Counted from the first letter of the stretch, positions 21,186 through 34,500 are shown. The stretch: DNA of 64,000 bases from Pseudomonas putida (GCF_004357765.1 NZ_SMTE01000011.1:124001-188000); one strand, 5' to 3'. The notes: generated from the letters alone by a model not told the origin. Program-made: numbers and translations.

Positions 21186-23714
21186 ATGATTTCATTACCG
21201 ATCGATGCTGTCTTGCCCGCCCTGCGCCAGGCCCTGGAAAACCGCGACGAAGCCGTGCTCGAGGCGCCGCCCGGCGCCGGCAAGACCACCCGCGTGCCGC
21301 TGGCGCTGCTGGATGCGTCCTGGCTGGCCGGGCAGACCATTCTCATGCTCGAACCGCGCCGGCTCGCCGCCCGCGCCGCCGCCGAACGACTGGCCAGCGA
21401 GCTGGGTGAAAAGGTCGGTGAGACGGTGGGCTATCGCATCCGCCTGGACAGCAAGGTCGGGCCGAATACCCGCATCGAAGTGGTCACCGAGGGCATCCTC
21501 ACCCGCCGCCTGCAGGCCGACCCGGCGCTCGAAGGCGTGGGGTTGGTGATCTTCGATGAGTTTCACGAGCGCAGTCTGGACGCCGACCTGGCCCTGGCGC
21601 TGAGCCTCAATGGCCGCGAGCTGTTGCGCGACGACCCGCCGCTGAAGATCTTGCTGATGTCGGCGACCCTGGAGGGCGAGCGCTTGTCGCGGTTACTCGA
21701 CGAGGCGCCAGTGATCAGCAGCGAAGGGCGCATGCACCCGGTGGATATCCGCTGGGGGCGCCCGTTCCAGCCAGGCGAGTTCATCGAGCCGCGGGTCGTC
21801 GACAGCGTGCTCCAGGCCCTGGCCGAGCAACCCGGCAGCGTGCTGGTGTTCCTGCCCGGTCAAGCCGAGATCCGTCGCGTCCACCAGAGCCTGCAGGAGG
21901 CGCTCGGTCAGCGCGAGGACATCCTGCTGTGCCCGCTGCACGGCGAGCTCGACCTGAATGCCCAGCGCGCCGCCATCGACCCGCCGCCCAAGGGCCTGCG
22001 CAAGGTGGTGCTGGCGACCAACATCGCCGAGACCAGCCTGACCATCGATGGCGTGCGCGTGGTGATCGACGCAGGTCTGGCCCGGGTACCGCGTTTCGAC
22101 CCCGGTAGTGGCATGACCCGGCTGGACACGCAACGTATCTCACGCGCCAGCGCCACCCAGCGTGCCGGCCGCGCTGGCCGCCTGGAGCCCGGCGTGTGTT
22201 ACCGGCTGTGGTCCGAGGCCCAGCATGAGCAGTTGGCCGCCCATGGCAGCGCAGAAATCCTCCAGGCCGATTTGGCTGGCCTGGCTTTGCAACTGGCGCG
22301 CTGGGGCGTCGCCCCCGACCAGTTGCGCTGGCTCGACCAGCCGCCCACTGCCGCCTACGGCCAAGCCCAGGACCTGCTGGCGCGGCTCGGGGCGTTCAAG
22401 CCGGGCAGCCGTGACCAGCTCGGCGAGCATGGCCAGGCCATGGCCGAACTGCCGGCGCATCCGCGCATCGCCCATCTGTTGTTACGAGGCCAGGACCTGG
22501 GCCTGGCGAACATGGCCTGCGATGTCGCCGCCTTGCTCGGCGAGCGCGATATCCTGCGTGGTGGCGGTGCCGACCTGCACACTCGGCTGGCGCTGGTCAG
22601 CGGCGAGAGCAAGGCCAGCCGAGGCGGGCAGGGCGGTGTGCAACGAGCCCGGCAACTGGCGCGCCAATACCGCGGGCTGCTGCGCGGCAAGGCACGGGCC
22701 GCGGTTACCGACCCCGATCATCCACGCTGGTTGGGGGCCTTGCTGGCCCTGGCCTACCCAGACCGCGTCGCCCAGCAGCGCCGCGAAGGGGGGGCCGAGT
22801 ACCGCCTGGCCAATGGCCGGGCGGCGTTGTTCGCCGAGGTCGATGCGCTGATGAAATGTCCCTGGCTGGTGATCGCCGACCTGGGCAGCCGCCAGGGCCA
22901 GCGCGAAGAGCGGATTTACCTCGCTGCCGAATTCGATCCGAGCCTGCTCGACGATGTGCTCGCCGAGCAGGTCGAGCGCGTCGATATCCTCGACTGGGAC
23001 GAGCGCGAGCAGGTGCTGCGTGCCGAACGCCAGACCAAGGTCGGCGAACTGGTCCTCAGCCGCGAACCACTGCCGGGCCTCGACGACGAGGCACGGGCCA
23101 AGGCGCTGCTCGGCCTGGTGCGGCGCAAAGGCCTGAATCTGCTGACCTGGACCCCTGAACTGCGCCAATGGCAGGCGCGGGTCGCGCTGCTGCGCCAGCT
23201 CGACCTGGACAAGGACGGCCACAGCCAATGGCCCGACCTTGGCGACGAGGCCCTGTTGGCGAGCCTGGAAGACTGGTTGCAGCCTTACCTGGGCAAGGTT
23301 TCGCGGCTGAGCCATTTCGCCGCCCTGGACCTGCCGTCGATGCTGCGCAACCTGCTGCCTTGGCCCTTGCCGCAGCGCTTGGACGAGTGGGCGCCGACTC
23401 ACTTGACGGTGCCGTCCGGCTCGAACATCCGCCTGGACTACAGCGAAAACCCACCGATCCTTGCCGTGCGCCTACAAGAGCTGTTTGGTCTGGCCGACAC
23501 CCCGCGCATCGCCCAAGGTCGCCAGCAGGTCAAGTTGCACCTGCTGTCGCCGGCGCGGCGACCGGTGCAGGTGACCCAGGACCTGGCCAACTTCTGGCGC
23601 ACCACCTATGCCGAGGTGAAGAAGGATCTCAAAGGCCGCTATCCCAAGCATTACTGGCCCGAAGATCCATTGATCGCCGAAGCCACCGCGCGGGCCAAGC
23701 CGCGGGGGACCTGA
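21186..23714 (+). CDS. hrpB: ATP-dependent RNA helicase HrpB
   Basis: A DEAH-box helicase of 842 residues. Walker A is APPGAGKTTRVPLAL (about 26-40), the DEAH-equivalent motif is IFDEFHERSLDADLAL (about 123-138), motif III LLMSATLEG, motif V NIAETSLTIDGV and motif VI QRAGRAGRLEPG. A long HrpB-specific C-terminal domain follows (about 470-842). In E. coli HrpB is not essential and its physiological substrate is uncertain. Diverges from the lipoprotein gene. Confidence 0.95.
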   Translation: MISLPIDAVLPALRQALENRDEAVLEAPPGAGKTTRVPLALLDASWLAGQTILMLEPRRLAARAAAERLASELGEKVGETVGYRIRLDSKVGPNTRIEVVTEGILTRRLQADPALEGVGLVIFDEFHERSLDADLALALSLNGRELLRDDPPLKILLMSATLEGERLSRLLDEAPVISSEGRMHPVDIRWGRPFQPGEFIEPRVVDSVLQALAEQPGSVLVFLPGQAEIRRVHQSLQEALGQREDILLCPLHGELDLNAQRAAIDPPPKGLRKVVLATNIAETSLTIDGVRVVIDAGLARVPRFDPGSGMTRLDTQRISRASATQRAGRAGRLEPGVCYRLWSEAQHEQLAAHGSAEILQADLAGLALQLARWGVAPDQLRWLDQPPTAAYGQAQDLLARLGAFKPGSRDQLGEHGQAMAELPAHPRIAHLLLRGQDLGLANMACDVAALLGERDILRGGGADLHTRLALVSGESKASRGGQGGVQRARQLARQYRGLLRGKARAAVTDPDHPRWLGALLALAYPDRVAQQRREGGAEYRLANGRAALFAEVDALMKCPWLVIADLGSRQGQREERIYLAAEFDPSLLDDVLAEQVERVDILDWDEREQVLRAERQTKVGELVLSREPLPGLDDEARAKALLGLVRRKGLNLLTWTPELRQWQARVALLRQLDLDKDGHSQWPDLGDEALLASLEDWLQPYLGKVSRLSHFAALDLPSMLRNLLPWPLPQRLDEWAPTHLTVPSGSNIRLDYSENPPILAVRLQELFGLADTPRIAQGRQQVKLHLLSPARRPVQVTQDLANFWRTTYAEVKKDLKGRYPKHYWPEDPLIAEATARAKPRGT

Positions 23715-23758
23715 TTGCAAGCGCGGGGGCTAAGCATATACCGCAGATCGGTGAGTGA

Positions 23759-23787
23759 TTGACGTCAAAATAATGGCCACCTAACAT
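23759..23787 (+). promoter_or_regulatory. Predicted sigma-70 promoter of the cdiBA locus
   Basis: TTGACG (23759-23764) and TAACAT (23782-23787) are separated by exactly 17 bp, about 40 bp before the cdiB start codon. This is the best -35/-10 pair seen in the window. A short GC-rich run with TTTTT (CACCGGCTTTTTGCCG) lies between it and cdiB. Confidence 0.65.
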
Positions 23788-23829
23788 CACCGGCTTTTTG
23801 CCGTATTACCCGGTTTCGAAGGATCGAAC

Positions 23830-25563
23830 ATGTTTTTCCCCTCCTTGCGCCTGCGCGCCAAAGACTGGCTCGTGTACGCCATGCTGGTCGCTGTTTCTCC
23901 CGTTGCCGCGGGTGCTTCCCTCGGCACGCCGGGTGATCAGGATCTGATCCGCGATCGCCAAAACCGCCTGCTGGAAGAGCAGCAACGGCGCCTGGAGCAA
24001 CTCAAGGCGTTGCCCGGTAAAGAAGCCGAAACGGTGGCGCCGGCGAAACCCAGCGATAGCCGCTGCTTCCCGATCGACGAGATCGTGCTCGATGGCGCCG
24101 ATGCGCTTTCCTCCTCGGAGCGTGAGCGCCTGCTCGAACCTTACCTGGGCCAATGCCTGGGTGTCGTGCAGCTCAACGCACTGCTCAAGGACATCACCGA
24201 TCGCTACATCGCCAAAGGCCTGGTCACCAGCCGTGCCTACCTGCCCCAGCAGGACCTGTCCAGTGGCCACCTGAAGGTCATCGTGGTGGAGGGGCGACTA
24301 GAGGGGCTCAGGCCCGCTGACGGCAGCAAACTGTCGGCCCGCGAACTGGACATGAGCTTCCCGGGTCGCGCTGGCGATCTTTTGAATCTGCGCCAGATCG
24401 AACAAATGGTCGACCAGCTCAACCGCCTGCCGTCCAATCAGGCGCAAATGGAGCTGACCCCAGGCAAGGCCGTGGGAGGCAGCGAAGTGGTGGTGCGCAA
24501 CACCCCGCAAAAGCCCTGGCGTGTGGGGCTGTCGCGCAGCAACGACGGCCAGCGCAGCACCGGTGAACAGCAGTGGGGCAGCAGCTTGGAGTGGGACAGC
24601 CCGTTGGGTCTGGCCGACCAGCTGATGCTGCGTGGCAGCCACGATGCCATCAGCGACCACCAGAAGACCTCGCGCAGCGCCATGCTCTATTACAACCTGC
24701 CGTTCGGCTGGTGGAACCTCAGCTACAGCTACAGCCAGAACGAGTACCGCGCACTGGGCGAGGGGCAGGGTTTCACCTTCAAGCAGACCGGTGACAGCCA
24801 GAGCCACCAACTGCGCCTGGAACGTGTGATCCACCGCGATGCCCTGAGCAAGACTTCCCTCAACACTGGCCTGAGCTACCTGCGCACCAACAACTTCATC
24901 GAAGACAGCAAGGTGGACGTCAACAGCAACCGCTTGAGTGAAGCGCAGTTCGGTATCAACCACGGGCGGCGTATCGGCAACGCGTTCGTCAACTTCGACC
25001 TGGGCATGCAGGAAGGCATTGGCGCCTTCGATGCCCAGCGTGAAAAACAGCGCGACGACAAAACTGGCGAGCGCCTGGCCAACGCCCGCTACCGCAAGTA
25101 CACCGCCACGGTCAGCTACCTGCAGCCGCTCCAGCTCTGGGGCGAGTCGCTGCTGTTCAGCAGCCTGGTCACCGGCCAGCGCAGCGAGGACCCACTGTTC
25201 AGCTCGCAGCGCATGAGCCTGGGCAGCCAATCGTCGATCCGCGGTTACAAGGACCAAAGCCTCAATGGCGACAGCGGCTACTACTGGCGCAACGACCTGC
25301 GCTGGAGCCGGCAGGTGGCCTGGGATTGGCTGCGCCCGACGCTGACCGAGTATGGCCTGGGACTGGCCTACGACGTCGGCGCCATTCGCCATGATCGCTA
25401 CAACAGCGGGCAGAGCGGGCGGCTGTCCAGCGATGCCATCGAACTGTTCGCCCGTGGCAAGAACCTGGCCGCCAGCGTGACCTTCGCCCACTCCCTCGAA
25501 CGGACGAGCGCCATCGAGCAGTCAGAGGCTCCGATTTACTTCCGCCTGGACTTCTACCTCTAA
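23830..25563 (+). CDS. cdiB: CdiB/ShlB-family two-partner secretion transporter (TpsB)
   Basis: An outer-membrane Omp85-superfamily pore that exports the partner protein encoded next door. The 577 residues comprise a signal peptide (about 1-29), a helical plug region rich in Gln/Arg/Glu (about 35-65), two POTRA domains (about 70-215, with FPIDEIVLDGADALSSSERE and RAYLPQQDLSSGHLKVIVVEG) and a 16-strand barrel ending FRLDFYL with a terminal aromatic/Leu motif. The conserved L6 motif appears as SIRGYKDQSLNGDSGYY. Only 24 bp separate it from cdiA, so they are one operon. Confidence 0.93.
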   Translation: MFFPSLRLRAKDWLVYAMLVAVSPVAAGASLGTPGDQDLIRDRQNRLLEEQQRRLEQLKALPGKEAETVAPAKPSDSRCFPIDEIVLDGADALSSSERERLLEPYLGQCLGVVQLNALLKDITDRYIAKGLVTSRAYLPQQDLSSGHLKVIVVEGRLEGLRPADGSKLSARELDMSFPGRAGDLLNLRQIEQMVDQLNRLPSNQAQMELTPGKAVGGSEVVVRNTPQKPWRVGLSRSNDGQRSTGEQQWGSSLEWDSPLGLADQLMLRGSHDAISDHQKTSRSAMLYYNLPFGWWNLSYSYSQNEYRALGEGQGFTFKQTGDSQSHQLRLERVIHRDALSKTSLNTGLSYLRTNNFIEDSKVDVNSNRLSEAQFGINHGRRIGNAFVNFDLGMQEGIGAFDAQREKQRDDKTGERLANARYRKYTATVSYLQPLQLWGESLLFSSLVTGQRSEDPLFSSQRMSLGSQSSIRGYKDQSLNGDSGYYWRNDLRWSRQVAWDWLRPTLTEYGLGLAYDVGAIRHDRYNSGQSGRLSSDAIELFARGKNLAASVTFAHSLERTSAIEQSEAPIYFRLDFYL

Positions 25564-25587
25564 TTTTCGACTTTTCCGAGTACCGAC

Positions 25588-28500
25588 ATGGACGTTCGTC
25601 AATTCGCCTTCCTGGCCCGTCAGCCTTCGGCTGCCCTGCAACCCCGCCAGACCTTCTGGGGCCTGTCCAAGCGCGGCTTGGCATTCATGCTGGCCAACAT
25701 GATGTTCTGGCATCCGCTGGTGGCCATGGCCGACGGCATCAAGGTCAACGGCAGCGGCACCACCGTCGGCCAGGCAGGCAATGGCGTGCCCATCGTCAAT
25801 ATCGCCAAGCCCAATGGTTCCGGGCTGTCGCACAACAAATTCAGCGACTACAACGTCGGCCAGCAGGGCGTGATCCTCAACAACGCCACCGAGCGCACTC
25901 AGTCAACGCAGCTGGGCGGGATCATCATCGGTAACAGCAACCTGGGCGGGCGTGCGGCGAGCACCATCCTCAACGAGGTCAACGGTGGCAACCCGAGCCA
26001 GTTGAAGGGCTATACCGAGGTGGCGGGCAAGTCGGCCCACGTCATCGTCGCCAACCCCTATGGCGTCACCTGCAATGGCTGCTGCTTCATCAACACGCCC
26101 AAGGCCACGCTCACCACCGGCAAGCCGGTCATCGAAAATGGCCAGTTGCAGCGCTACCAGGTGGAGCAGGGCAGCGTCGCCATCGAGGGTGCGGGGCTCA
26201 ACGCCAACAATGTCGATCAGTTCGAGATCATCACCCGCAGTGCCAAGATCAACGCCGAGATCCAGGCCCGCAACCTGGCGGTGGTGGCCGGCAGCAACGA
26301 TGTCGATGCACGCACGCTGGCCGCCACCCCGCGTGCTGGCGATCCCTCCCAGGCACCGCAGTTGGCCATCGATTCCTCGGCCTTGGGCGGCATGTACGCC
26401 AACACTATCAAGTTGGTGGGCACCGAGGCCGGTGTCGGGGTGAAGCTCGACGGCAAACTCATCGCCAGCGGTGGCGATATCCAGCTCGATGCCAACGGCC
26501 AGTTGCGCATGGCCGAAGCCACTGCAACCAAGGGCTCGGTCGCGATCAATGCTGGCCAGCTCGATGCCCAAGGGGCGGTGTATGCCGGCAATGAACTGAA
26601 GGTGCGCACCCGCGGTGACCTGAACAACCGCCAGACCCTCGCAGCCGGCCAGCGCATCAACCTCGACAGCGGTGGGCGCCTGAGCAACCAGGGCATCATC
26701 GAAGCGGGCATCAACGCCGACAACAGCCGCAATACCACGGGCGACGTACGCCTGAATGCCCAGCACGTCGATAACCAGGGCAACACCGTGGTGACCAGTC
26801 GTGACCTGAACGTCACAGCGCAGCAAACCTTGAACAACCAAGGCGGCACCCTCAGTGCCAAGCGGCAACTGACGGCCAGCGCCAACACCCTCGACAACCG
26901 CAACGCCGGCAGGCTGCTCAGCGGCGGCCAAGCCGACCTTGCTGGCGCCCGCCTGCTCAACGGCCAGGGCGGGCTGATTGACGGCGCGACCGTGGTCAAC
27001 GCCAAGGTCGGCCAGTTGGACAACGCTGCCGGGACCGTGCGCGCCGGCCAGCACCTTGGCCTGACGGCCAGTGGCGCTGTGGATAACCGCGCTGGCCAGC
27101 TCACCAGCCTCAAGACGCTGGATCTCAAGGCCGGCCAGGTGAGCAACGGCGATGCCGGGCGTATCGCCAGCAACCAGGCACTCACCGCCAATGTCACGGG
27201 GCTCGACCAGAGCAACGGTGGTCGCCTGACCAGCGTCAGCGAACTGAGCCTGACACTGAACAAAGGCCATCTGAACAACCAGGGCGGCCTGATCAATGCG
27301 CCGCGGCTGACGCTGAATGAACTCGACAGCGTGGATAACCGCCAGGGAGAGATCTCCAGCGCCCAAGCATTCGTGCTGATCGCACGAAGCCTCGACAACA
27401 GCCTCGGCAAGCTGCTGGGCAACCAGAGCCTGACCCTGCATCTGGATCAGGCGCTGAACAACGAAGGCGGGGTGATTTCCGCGACCGGGCTCGATGTGCG
27501 TGCCGCGAGCCTGGACAATCGCCAGCAAGGTCTGCTCAGCAGCCTGGCAGACCTCAGCTACAACGGTACGCAGTTGGACAACCGTGGCGGCCTGCTCAGT
27601 GCCGGCGGCCCGGTTCGTCTGCAAGCCGACAGCCTGGACAACAGCGGCGGGCGGATTTCCAGCCAGCGTGCGCTGGTGGCCGAGCTTGGTCGGATCATCA
27701 ACCAGGGTGGCGAGCTGGTAGCCCAAGGTGACCTGCTGCTCACCGGCACCCACCTGGACAACCGTGGCAACGGCCTGGTCGGTGGCACCAGCGCGTTGCA
27801 ACTGAACGTGGCCGAAGTCGACAACCGTGGCGGGGAAATCTCCACCAGCAAAGGCCTGACCCTGCAAGGCAGCCGACTGGACAACAGCGACAGCGGCAAG
27901 GTCCTGGCCGGCACCGCGCTGCAAATACAGGTCGCCGAGGTGCTCAACCATAACCTCGGCCTGCTCTCTGCCACAGGGCCGATGAGCATCGTCGGTCAGC
28001 GACTGGACAACCAGCAGGGGCGCCTGGTCAGTGGCGAGGATCTGGATATTCGCCTGGGCGGCGGGCTGGCCAACCTTCAGGGGCTGATCAGTGCCGAAGG
28101 GCACCTCACTGCCAATCTCGGTCGCTTGGACAATCTCCAGGGCGGCCAACTGGTCAGTGGCGAGGGTCTTGAGCTGACGGCGGGTCAGGTCAACAACGGC
28201 CAGGGCAGTCGTATCGCCAGTGAAAAGGCACTGGTCGCCAGCGTCTCCGGCCTGACCCAGGATGGCGGCGAACTGTTCAGCAAAGCTGCGTTGACCCTCG
28301 ACCTGAACCACGGCGTGTTGAGCAACCGCCAGGGCCTGATCAACGGGCCGCTGCTGGTGCTGAAAAATCTCGCTGAAGTCGACAACCAGCAAGGTGAGAT
28401 ATCCAGTGACCAGAGCTTCACCTTAGCGGCGCGCAGCCTGGATAACCGCAACGGTCGACTGATCGCCGGACAGGGCCTGACCCTGCGCATCGACCAGCTG

Positions 28501-31500
28501 CTGAACAATCTCAAGGGGCTGGTCTCGGCCGATGCCCTGGATCTGCACGGCGCCAGCTTGGACAACCGCCAGGGCCTGATCAGCAGTCGCGCCGACCAGG
28601 TACTGGTCGTCGCTGGCGAATTGCTCAACCAGGGCGGCACGCTGATCGCTGATCGACGCCTGGACGTCCGCGCCGGCAGCCTGGTCAACCAGCAGGGGCA
28701 GGTCTCTGCCGGCACCGAGTTGAGCGCGCAGGTCGGCAACCTCGACAACCAGGCCGGTGTGCTGGTCTCAACCGGGGCCGTGGCACTCAGCGGTGACACC
28801 CTCGACAATCGTCAGGGCGGCCTGGTAGGCGCCACCCACAACCTCGATCTGCAGTTCGCAGCGGTGGACAACCGCGCTGGCGAGCTGTCGAGCAAGGCTG
28901 ACGTCACCTTGGGCGGTACTCGCCTGGACAACAGTGATGCCGGCAAGGTACTCGCCGACGGTTCGTTGCAGATGGCCGTCGCCGAGGTGATCAACCGCAG
29001 CAAGGGGGTGCTCTCTGGTCAGGCCGGTCTGCGCATGCGCGGTGACAGCCTGGACAACACCGGCGGCCTGCTGCTCAGCCAGCACGCCATCGACACCAGG
29101 CTGCAAGGCAAGCTCGACAACCGCCAGGGCCTGATCAGTGCCGAGGGCACTCTGAGCCTGGCGAGCGGCGAACTCGACAACCGCGCCGGCAGTGTGTCCA
29201 GCGCAGGTGTGTTGACCCTCGAGCACACCGGCAACCTGCTCAACCAGGGCGGTGAACTGGTCACCGATGCCGCGCTGCACTTGCGCGCGGCCCAGGTCGC
29301 CAACACCGACCAGGGCATCATCAGCGCCAAAGGGCTGGCCAGCATCGAGGCCAGCAGCCTCGACAACAGCCGCAAAGGCCGGATCGACAGTGGCGCCAGC
29401 CTCGACCTGGCCACCGGTCAGCTGAGCAATCGCGACGGCGGACGCATCGCCAGTGACGGCGCGCTCGCGGTCAATGCCACTGGCCTGGACCAGCAAGGTG
29501 GGCAGCTGTTCAGCAACAGCGCATTGACCTTGGACTTGAACCACGGCCTGCTGGATAACCGTCAGGGCCTGATCAATGCCCCGCTGCTGGTGCTCGACAA
29601 CCTCGGTGAAGTGAACAACCAGGGCGGCGAGATCTCCTCGGCCCAGGCCTTCACCCTGGCTGCCCGCAGCCTCGACAACGGCAGCGGCAAGGTACTGAGC
29701 AACCAGTCGCTGACCCTGCGCATCGCCCAGGCCTTGAACACCATCAAAGGCCTGGTCGCCGCCGAAAGTCTCGATATTCACGCTGCCAGCCTGGACAACA
29801 GCGGCGGCACGCTGAGCAGCCGTGGCGGCCTCGACCTGCAGGTGCTCGACCGCCTGAACAATGGCCAGCAAGGCCTGATCAACGCCGCAGGCCTGCTGGA
29901 TATCGCTGCCCGCTCCGTGGACAACCAGGCAGGCTCGCTGTTGGGCAACACCATTCGCTTCGACTTCGGCAGTGCCACAGGCGACCTGAACAACGACGGC
30001 GGCCTGATCACGACCGCTGGCGCATTGACCTTCGATCATCTACGCGACCTCAGCAACCGCAGCGGTGAAATCTCCACCCAGCAAAGCCTCGACCTGTCTG
30101 GCCGTGACCTGGACAACAGTGCCGGCAAACTGATCAGCAGCGGGCAGTTGCATGTCACTGCCCAGCGCCTGCTCAACCAGGGCGGTCTGGTTTCGGGCTG
30201 GCAAGGCCTGGGCGCCGACCTGGGCAGCCTCGACAACCGCAACCAAGGTACCTTGTCCAGCCGCAGCGGCGCGCTTGATGTACAGGTCAGCGGCGAGCTG
30301 CAGAACAGCGCCGGTGGCGCGTTGGTCAGCCAGCAGGCCCTGAGTGTGTCGGCGGCGAACCTGGACAACAGTGGTGCCGGCATCCTGTCCAGTGCGGGCG
30401 GACAGCGCCTGATCATCCGTGGCTTGCTGAACAACGGCCAAGGCGGCCTGATCGACAGTGGCGCGGCCCTGACCCTTAACGCCATGGCCCTGGGCAATGG
30501 CGCCGGCAGCATCAGCGCCCAGCAGGCCCTGGAGGTGAATGCCAATAGCCTGGACAACAGCGCCGGCAGCCTGATCGGCAACGCCGCCGTGACCCTGAAG
30601 CTGCTCGGCGCCCTGACCAACGTCAACGGCAAGCTGGCCAGCGCCGGCCCGCTGCGTATCGACGCCACCCAGGTCGGTAACCAGGGCGGCCAGATCGCCA
30701 GCCAAGGCTTGCTGAGCCTGTTCGCCAGCAGCCTGGACAACCGCAATCGCGGCACCGTCGCGGCTAACCAGCAACTGACCCTGGCGGTTGACGGCGAACT
30801 GCACAACAGCGCCGATGGCCTGATCTACAGCCAGAACGGCGGCCTCGACGTGCGCGCCGCCAGCCTGGGCAACGCCAAGGGCACCCTGCAGAGTCAGGGT
30901 GCCTTGGTGCTGGTGACCGGTGATATCGACAACCAGAGTGGCCGCCTCCTTGCCGACGCCGGCGACCTCGGCGTCACGGCCGGCAACCTGGACAACCGCG
31001 GCGGCGTGCTGTCGAGCCTGCAAGGAACGCTCAACGCCGACCTGCGCGGCGTGCTGAAGAACGGCTACGACCTGAACAACAACCGCCAAGGGGGTATCAC
31101 CCAGGCGCAGTCCCTCACCCTCAAGGCACTGGCGGGGATCGACAACTACGGTGGGCGGATCTCCGCGCAGGCCGGCGACGCCCTGGTCACCACCGCCGAC
31201 TTCGACAACCGCAACGGCGGCTTGTACGCCCAGGGCCTGGTCAAGGTCAGCGGCGGCAGCTTCGACAACAGCGGCGACAACGATGGCCAGATCGCCGGCC
31301 AACGCATCGACCTCGACCTCAGCGGCGCACTGAACAACCGCCTGGGCATCATCGAGAGCGACAGCACCCTGGCGATCAGCGCAGCCAGCCTCGACAACCA
31401 GACCGGCCAACTGCGTGCCTTGGGCAGCGGTGGCACCACGCGGTTGCAGATCGGTGGCCAGTTCGACAACCGCAACGGCACCCTGGAAACGGCCAACAGC

Positions 31501-34500
31501 GATCTCTCCCTGGGTGTCGGCAGTTTCCTCAATGGTGGCGGCAACCTGCTGCACGTCGGCAACGGCAACTTCGCCATCAGCACCGCCAACGTCACCGGCG
31601 CCGGCGGCAGCATCGTCACCCGCGGCGCCCTGACCCTCAACGCCTCCAGCTGGAGCAACAGCAACGTCATCCAGGCCGGGCGCCTGAGCGTCAATGTCGG
31701 CGACTTCAGCCAGACCGCCAGCGGACAGTTACTGGCCAGCGAGGGGCTGGTGGGCAGCGGCGGCAACTGGAGCAATGACGGCCTGATCGCCAGCGATGGC
31801 AGCCTGAGCCTCGATCTGACCGGCACCTACACCGGCAATGGTCGCCTGAGCAGCCGCGGCACCCTCGGCCTGGGTGCCGGGCAGGTGAATCTCGGCAGCA
31901 CGGGCAGCATTGCCGGTGGCGGCGCCACCCGCGTTACCGTGGCGGGGCAGTTGAGCAATGCTGGTCGGTTGACCTCGGCTGCCGGGCTCACCCTCGGCGC
32001 CGGCGGCGTCAGCAACCAGGGCACCCTGGGGGCGGGCGAGGCACTGACCTTGACCACCGGCGCTCTGCTCAACAGCGACGGCGGTCTGATCTTCAGTGGC
32101 CAGGACATGGGCTTGCGGGTCGCCAGCCTGACCAACAGCTATGCCGACGTTTACAGCCTGGGTCGCCTCAGCATCGACCGCGATGGCCTGGGCGCCCTGG
32201 CCAACAGCATCGTCAACAGTTCCGGTTCGCTGCAGAGCGACCTGTCCATGAGCCTGGCGGCCAGCACCATTCAAAACGTGCGTGCGGTGCTGCAGACCGA
32301 TGACAAAGGCCTCTACACCGCCCGCGTCGGCGAAGTCGCCTGTATCGAGGGCTACAACGCCGGCGACTGCAGCGGCAAGCGCAACCACGTCTGGGAAATC
32401 GTCCAGCGCGACAAGTTCGAAGTCATCGACGCCAGTGCCGCCTCCAGCATCACCACCGGCGGCAACCTGACCATCCACGGCGGTGACCTGCTCAACAGCA
32501 GCAGCACCATCGGCGCTGGCGGCAACCTGGTGGCCACGGTCGACAACCTGACCAACACCGGCGTGGAGACCGGCGAGACCGAGACCACCCGCATCGTGCG
32601 CTCGCAGCGCACCAACAATGCAGGGTCGCTGTATCAGCTCGCCAGCTCGATCACCAACAAGTACTGGTTCGAGAGCGCGGGCTACGACCCCGCGAACCTG
32701 GGTGGGCTGGAAGCCGACCTGGCCCAGTTCATCGGCAAGACCGAAGCCGAATTGGTAAGCCTTGGCAGCACCCGCAAACTGTCCTCGGGTGACCAGCGCT
32801 ATGCCGCCGTCATGCAGGCCAATGGCGCAGTGAGCATCACTGCCGGCAATGGCATCGACAACAGTGTAGTGCGCCCGGGCTATGCCTACATCGGCAGTGG
32901 TGCGCGCACCGATACCACGGCGCCTGGCACCGCGTTCTCCACCCGTATCACCCTCAACCAGCAGCTGCCCCCGGACCTCGCCCAACAGCAAGTCAACCCG
33001 CTGGCGCTCCCAGGCTTCAGCCTGCCCACCGGCCAGAACGGGCTGTTCCGCCTCAGCAGCGAGGCGGGCAGCACTTCTGCCAGCGGCCCGCAGAGTTGGA
33101 GCATCGGCGGCGCAAGCCTGGGGCTGGCACAACGTCAGCAACCCCTGCCGCTGGTGGAGGGGCGCGACATTCGTGCCGCCGACGCCAGCCTGGCGACCGC
33201 CAGCAGTACCGCATTGAGCACCGCCGAGCGTGCCCAGGCAGCTAGCGCCGGCCCCGCCAGCGCAGTCGACACCCGCCTGGGCGTGGAGGACAGCATCACC
33301 CAGGCGACCGTGCTCAATGGCCAGGGCCCGCTCACCATCGAGCGGGTGCAAGGCCTGCCGGACAGCAACGTACGCAGCAACCCGCACAAGTACCTGATCG
33401 AAACCAACCCGGTGCTCACCGACCTCAAGCAGTTCATGAGCTCCGACTACCTGTTGGAGAACCTCGGTTACGACCCCGACGACAGCGCCAAGCGCCTGGG
33501 CGACGGCTTTTACGAACAGAAGCTGATCCAGCAAGCCGTGCTCGCCCGCACCGGCCAACGCTTCATCGATGGCCAGAGCAGCGACGAGCAGTTGTTCAAG
33601 TACCTGATGGACAACGCCATCCAGAGCAAGCAACAGCTCGACCTGGCCGTGGGCGTGAGCCTGACCTCCGAGCAGGTCGCCGCCCTGACCCACGACATCG
33701 TCTGGCTGGAAACCGCCGAGGTGAACGGCGAGCAAGTGCTGGTGCCGGTGCTCTACCTGGCCCACGGCACCGACCGCCTGGCGCCCAACGGCGCGTTGAT
33801 CGCCGGCAACGACGTCAGCCTGATCGCCGGCCAGAACCTCGACAACGTCGGCACCCTGCGCGCCAGCAACAACCTCTCGGCCCAGGCCGGCAACGACCTG
33901 ATCAACAGCGGCCTGGTGCAAGCCGGCAACCGCCTCGACCTGCTGGCCGGCAACGACCTGGTGAACAAGGCCGGCGGCATCATCGCCGGGCGCGACGTGA
34001 GCCTGACAGCCGTGCAGGACGTGATCAACGAACGCACCCTGACCTCGCACCAGAGCAGCAACGGCAGCTACGCCCAGCAGCGCGACTTCGTCGACACCGC
34101 TTCCCGGGTGGAAGCGGCGAACGATCTGGTGATCAAGGCCGGGCGTGACCTGGACAACAACGGCGGGGTGCTCAGCAGCGGTGCCGACACCACCCTGCAG
34201 GCCGGGCGCGATGTGAAGCTGACCTCGGTCGAGCAGGTGGTGATCAATGACCGCGGCGTGCGCCATACCGACAGCAGCGTGACCCAGAACGGCTCAAGTG
34301 TGCAGGCGGGGCGGGACCTGACGGTGAGTGCGGGGCGCGATGTCAGTGCGGTGGCCAGTGCGATTGAGGCCAAGCGGGATGTGGTGATGTCGGCGACGGA
34401 AAACATCAATCTGGTGTCCGCAGCGGATGAAACCCATTCGGCGAGCAAGACCAAGAAGGTCACGAGTCAGGAAGACCACGTCAGCCAGGTAGCGACCACC

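Noticed and set aside
26600-32100. Dense tandem repeats suggesting a CRISPR-like array
   Set aside because: The repeats are imperfect, in frame and encode the FHA LDNxxG units of CdiA; no constant repeat/unique spacer pattern.
31729-34266. 845-codon leftward open frame inside cdiA
   Set aside because: Shadow of the repetitive GC-rich cdiA sequence; its protein is low-complexity and matches no family. The same holds for 25903-28392, 28768-30039 and 30040-31554.
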